DNA from: Oligoflexus sp.
GTDB lineage: Bacteria > Bdellovibrionota_B > Oligoflexia > Oligoflexales > Oligoflexaceae
Direction: 5' to 3'
NCBI GenBank assembly: GCA_014378195.1
Contig: JACMOC010000017.1
Span: 1-64,000 of the forward strand
DNA: 64,000 nucleotides
This document shows positions 62,170-64,000 of the stretch, in pieces (positions within the stretch are counted from its first letter, which is position 1; each line of letters starts with the position of its first letter). A program made the position numbers and the translations under genes. The notes beneath the pieces were generated by a model. The model made no database searches. It was not told the origin of the DNA and worked only from the letters and a program-made list of their open reading frames with translations.

Positions 62170-64000
62170 TTAAAATCCTGCTTTCGTGGCTAGAAAGCCT
62201 TCCCCTTTTATGCCTTTATCCTCTGATAGTTTCTCGGTAATTCGCAGGCCGAGGTTGATGTCGAGTTTTCTCAGCAGTAAAACGTCGAATTTAAATTCTG
62301 CACCAGCGCTTTTAAGCTCAGCGCCCTTTCGCATAAAATCAGCATGTGTATAGTCGAAAAACAGTGTCGACGAAATGCGTTTGAGAAAGGCCCAGCCCCA
62401 TGCGTTGGCATCTGGGTAAGCGAGAGGCGCGTTGTATTCATAACTCACTTTCTGATATCTATCGGCATCAACGAAGTCATAACCACGGGAAAAAACGTTG
62501 GTTTCCACGGAGTCTGCATAGGATTTTGATCGATAATGGTTGTCTCCGGATTTTTGCTCTTCCATAGAGAAGGCCATACTCATCGTATTATTAAGCAAAA
62601 ATCCAGGCAGATAAAAGCGTGAGCGGGCGTACTGCTGCCAGGTTGAATCATCTTTCACCTTAAGGGCTGCGGCATTGCGATACGAATAGTCGAGACCAAG
62701 ACCGAGTGCAGGCGTCAATTCACGAGGCTTGAGCTGTTTTGTGAGTTCAAAATGGTATTCAGCTGAGCTGGTTCGCATAATGTCATCACGTGAGGTCTCA
62801 CCCGTTTCAAAGGTGCGGTTATGCACGATATCGGAGCTGTGAAGGTAACCTATGCTTCCCGAGACGAGGTGAGAGCCGTGATAGAATCCCAGATCAAAAG
62901 AATAGGGGACCGACACCATGAAAGCTGCATGATTGTCTGTCCAATTTTGTCTTGGCTGATTGAAATCCCTTTTTAAAGAACGTTCTTCATACCCGCCTAG
63001 AAGTGAGAAAACAGGAACGTATTTACGGTAATCAAGACGAAGATTTGCATAGGGCCTCTTTTCCTCAGAATCCTCTCCCACGGCGGCGAACAAACCAAAA
63101 GTGTTCAGATAATTTTGGGTTGTGGCTGACAGCTCAGCGCCGCGCCCCGCAAAAAAATGCCACGTATGGGGCTTGAATCCGCCGTCAAGCTCGGCGTAAT
63201 CTTCGCTTTCATGAGGCTCTGCTATCGTCTGATTGAATGCTGGTAGCGGTAAAACTGTGGGGGGGATTTTCTGAAAGTTATCAGAAGGCGTATCACCTAG
63301 AAAACGAAAAGCGACAAGCGACTCGGGAGCCACAGGTGTGCATTGGGCTCTGGTGCGCCTCACCTGAGTTCCGTTCGCATCTTCGGCAACATACAATAGC
63401 TCGGCATGATCCACAAAAGGCCGATACGCAGCAATAGGTTCCTGCGTGCATTGAGCAAGTGCCTTTGATCGTGGGTCTAAACGAAAGATTTGAACAGCGC
63501 CTTTCCAGTCGGCCTCAAAACTGAGGGTGTCTTCACTCGCATTTAAAGCAAAAATGTTATTGCGCGTTGGGCCTAAAAGCTGCATCTCGGTTTTTGTATC
63601 GAGATTGATTTCGACTATGGATTTGTAGCCTTGGGGATCGCGGGCAATTGCATAAAGAGTTGTGGCGTCTTTCCAAATCGCTTCGTCAATTGTGTGGCCG
63701 GCAAAAGACAGGGTCTTTATAACGTCCCCCTGCCAATCAAAAAGAGTGACAGCCCACGTGCTGAGCGGGGTCTCCTCTATAGTCAAAACACTTTTATGGT
63801 CTGGGCTTATTTGAGGATTATAGAGGCGCCTTTTGTGCGTTAAACGTCTGACGGAGTCTTCTTTGAGGTCGTATACAAAAAGATCGCTCGTTCCGCGAAG
63901 CTCATATCGATAATCAACCAGATCCTGGACATACACAAGTTTCTGAGCTTTGAGGTCGACCCGCGACATTTCAGGATTGATAGGCAATTCCTTGATGAGC
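62170..64000 (-). CDS. Outer-membrane barrel protein with N-terminal TolB/PD40-like propeller (5' end outside window)
   Basis: Visible part about 610 residues; the frame is open to the right edge, so the start and signal peptide are missing. The first about 250 visible residues are propeller repeats (LYNPQISPDHKSVLTIEET, SDLFVYDLKEDSVRRLTHK, IFALNASEDTLSFEADWKG), as in TolB or DPP-IV-type PD40 domains. After a linker (about 250-300) the remaining part is a transmembrane beta-barrel with alternating aromatic strands (RPYANLRLDYRKYVPVFSLL, SVPYSFDLGFYHGSHLVSG) and a terminal Phe (FLATKAGF), the outer-membrane insertion signal. It may be related to surface protease-like M-domain proteins. Function unknown. 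Confidence 0.78.
   Translation of the reverse strand, partial: LIKELPINPEMSRVDLKAQKLVYVQDLVDYRYELRGTSDLFVYDLKEDSVRRLTHKRRLYNPQISPDHKSVLTIEETPLSTWAVTLFDWQGDVIKTLSFAGHTIDEAIWKDATTLYAIARDPQGYKSIVEINLDTKTEMQLLGPTRNNIFALNASEDTLSFEADWKGAVQIFRLDPRSKALAQCTQEPIAAYRPFVDHAELLYVAEDANGTQVRRTRAQCTPVAPESLVAFRFLGDTPSDNFQKIPPTVLPLPAFNQTIAEPHESEDYAELDGGFKPHTWHFFAGRGAELSATTQNYLNTFGLFAAVGEDSEEKRPYANLRLDYRKYVPVFSLLGGYEERSLKRDFNQPRQNWTDNHAAFMVSVPYSFDLGFYHGSHLVSGSIGYLHSSDIVHNRTFETGETSRDDIMRTSSAEYHFELTKQLKPRELTPALGLGLDYSYRNAAALKVKDDSTWQQYARSRFYLPGFLLNNTMSMAFSMEEQKSGDNHYRSKSYADSVETNVFSRGYDFVDADRYQKVSYEYNAPLAYPDANAWGWAFLKRISSTLFFDYTHADFMRKGAELKSAGAEFKFDVLLLRKLDINLGLRITEKLSEDKGIKGEGFLATKAGF

Noticed and set aside
1..64000. 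Mobile elements, integrases, CRISPR arrays, tRNA or rRNA genes
   Set aside because: Scanned both strands by eye for transposase motifs, repeat-spacer patterns and tRNA cloverleaf ends; none could be supported.

Overview
The window looks like a chromosomal segment of a Gram-negative, predatory- or environmental-type delta-like proteobacterium. The closest fit is the Bdellovibrionota/Oligoflexia lineage. This is inferred from the many lipobox proteins, an S46 dipeptidyl peptidase, a PafA-type phosphatase, a DUF1501/cytochrome cassette, a SahR-ahcY pair, orphan receivers and an Hpt protein, and minor prepilins. No rRNA, tRNA, CRISPR array, phage module or insertion sequence was recognised, so the taxonomy is a family-content inference only.

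Layout. 0-7.3 kb holds lipoproteins and an SDR diverging from a SRAP-domain DNA-damage protein. It also holds a cluster of broken genes (a frameshifted lipoprotein, an unidentified decayed ORF, a truncated mqo) and an intact ERG2/sigma-1-receptor-like exported protein. 7.3-19.1 kb holds a DEAD/DEAH helicase, a hairpin-rich intergenic block that may be an RNA, a GGDEF cyclase, a DUF883-like membrane protein, an S46 peptidase, a type I glutamine synthetase without an obvious adenylylation loop, an overlooked 54-residue gene and a hybrid histidine kinase. 19.1-21.5 kb is the sahR-ahcY S-adenosylhomocysteine recycling unit. 21.7-28.5 kb has a beta-propeller lipoprotein, a large prepilin-like protein ending in a Hint (intein-like) domain and split by a 16-bp partial duplication, a TerB-like protein and a shattered chemotaxis receptor.

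28.5-38.5 kb is a galactose block of two divergent operons. Leftwards run a glycosyltransferase, a GH1-RmlD fusion and UDP-galactopyranose mutase. Rightwards run a GH2 glycosidase, galT, an M24-fold protein that has lost its metal ligands, and galK, all overlapping. Together they suggest a dedicated route linking galactose salvage, UDP-galactofuranose formation and a surface or storage glycan. 38.6-44.6 kb has a DUF4142 protein, a zinc alcohol dehydrogenase operon, three minor prepilins (two with a common cysteine-framed C-terminal motif) and a GNAT. 44.7-48.1 kb groups three response regulators and an Hpt protein with no kinase beside them. 48.2-64 kb is dominated by exported enzymes: a trypsin-like protease, an astacin-like protease, a PafA-type phosphatase, a Tat-lipoprotein tyrosinase, a cytochrome/lipoprotein/DUF1501 cassette and a propeller-barrel outer-membrane protein cut by the window edge.

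The best candidates for something undescribed are the Hint-tailed prepilin with its repeat-mediated frame break (24.2-26.2 kb), the bacterial sigma-1-receptor-like protein (6.6-7.3 kb), the galactose/galactofuranose block with its GH1-RmlD fusion and dead M24 protein (28.5-38.5 kb), and the multi-hairpin intergenic segment (10.2-10.35 kb). Several start sites were moved to ATG, GTG or TTG codons with good Shine-Dalgarno spacing.
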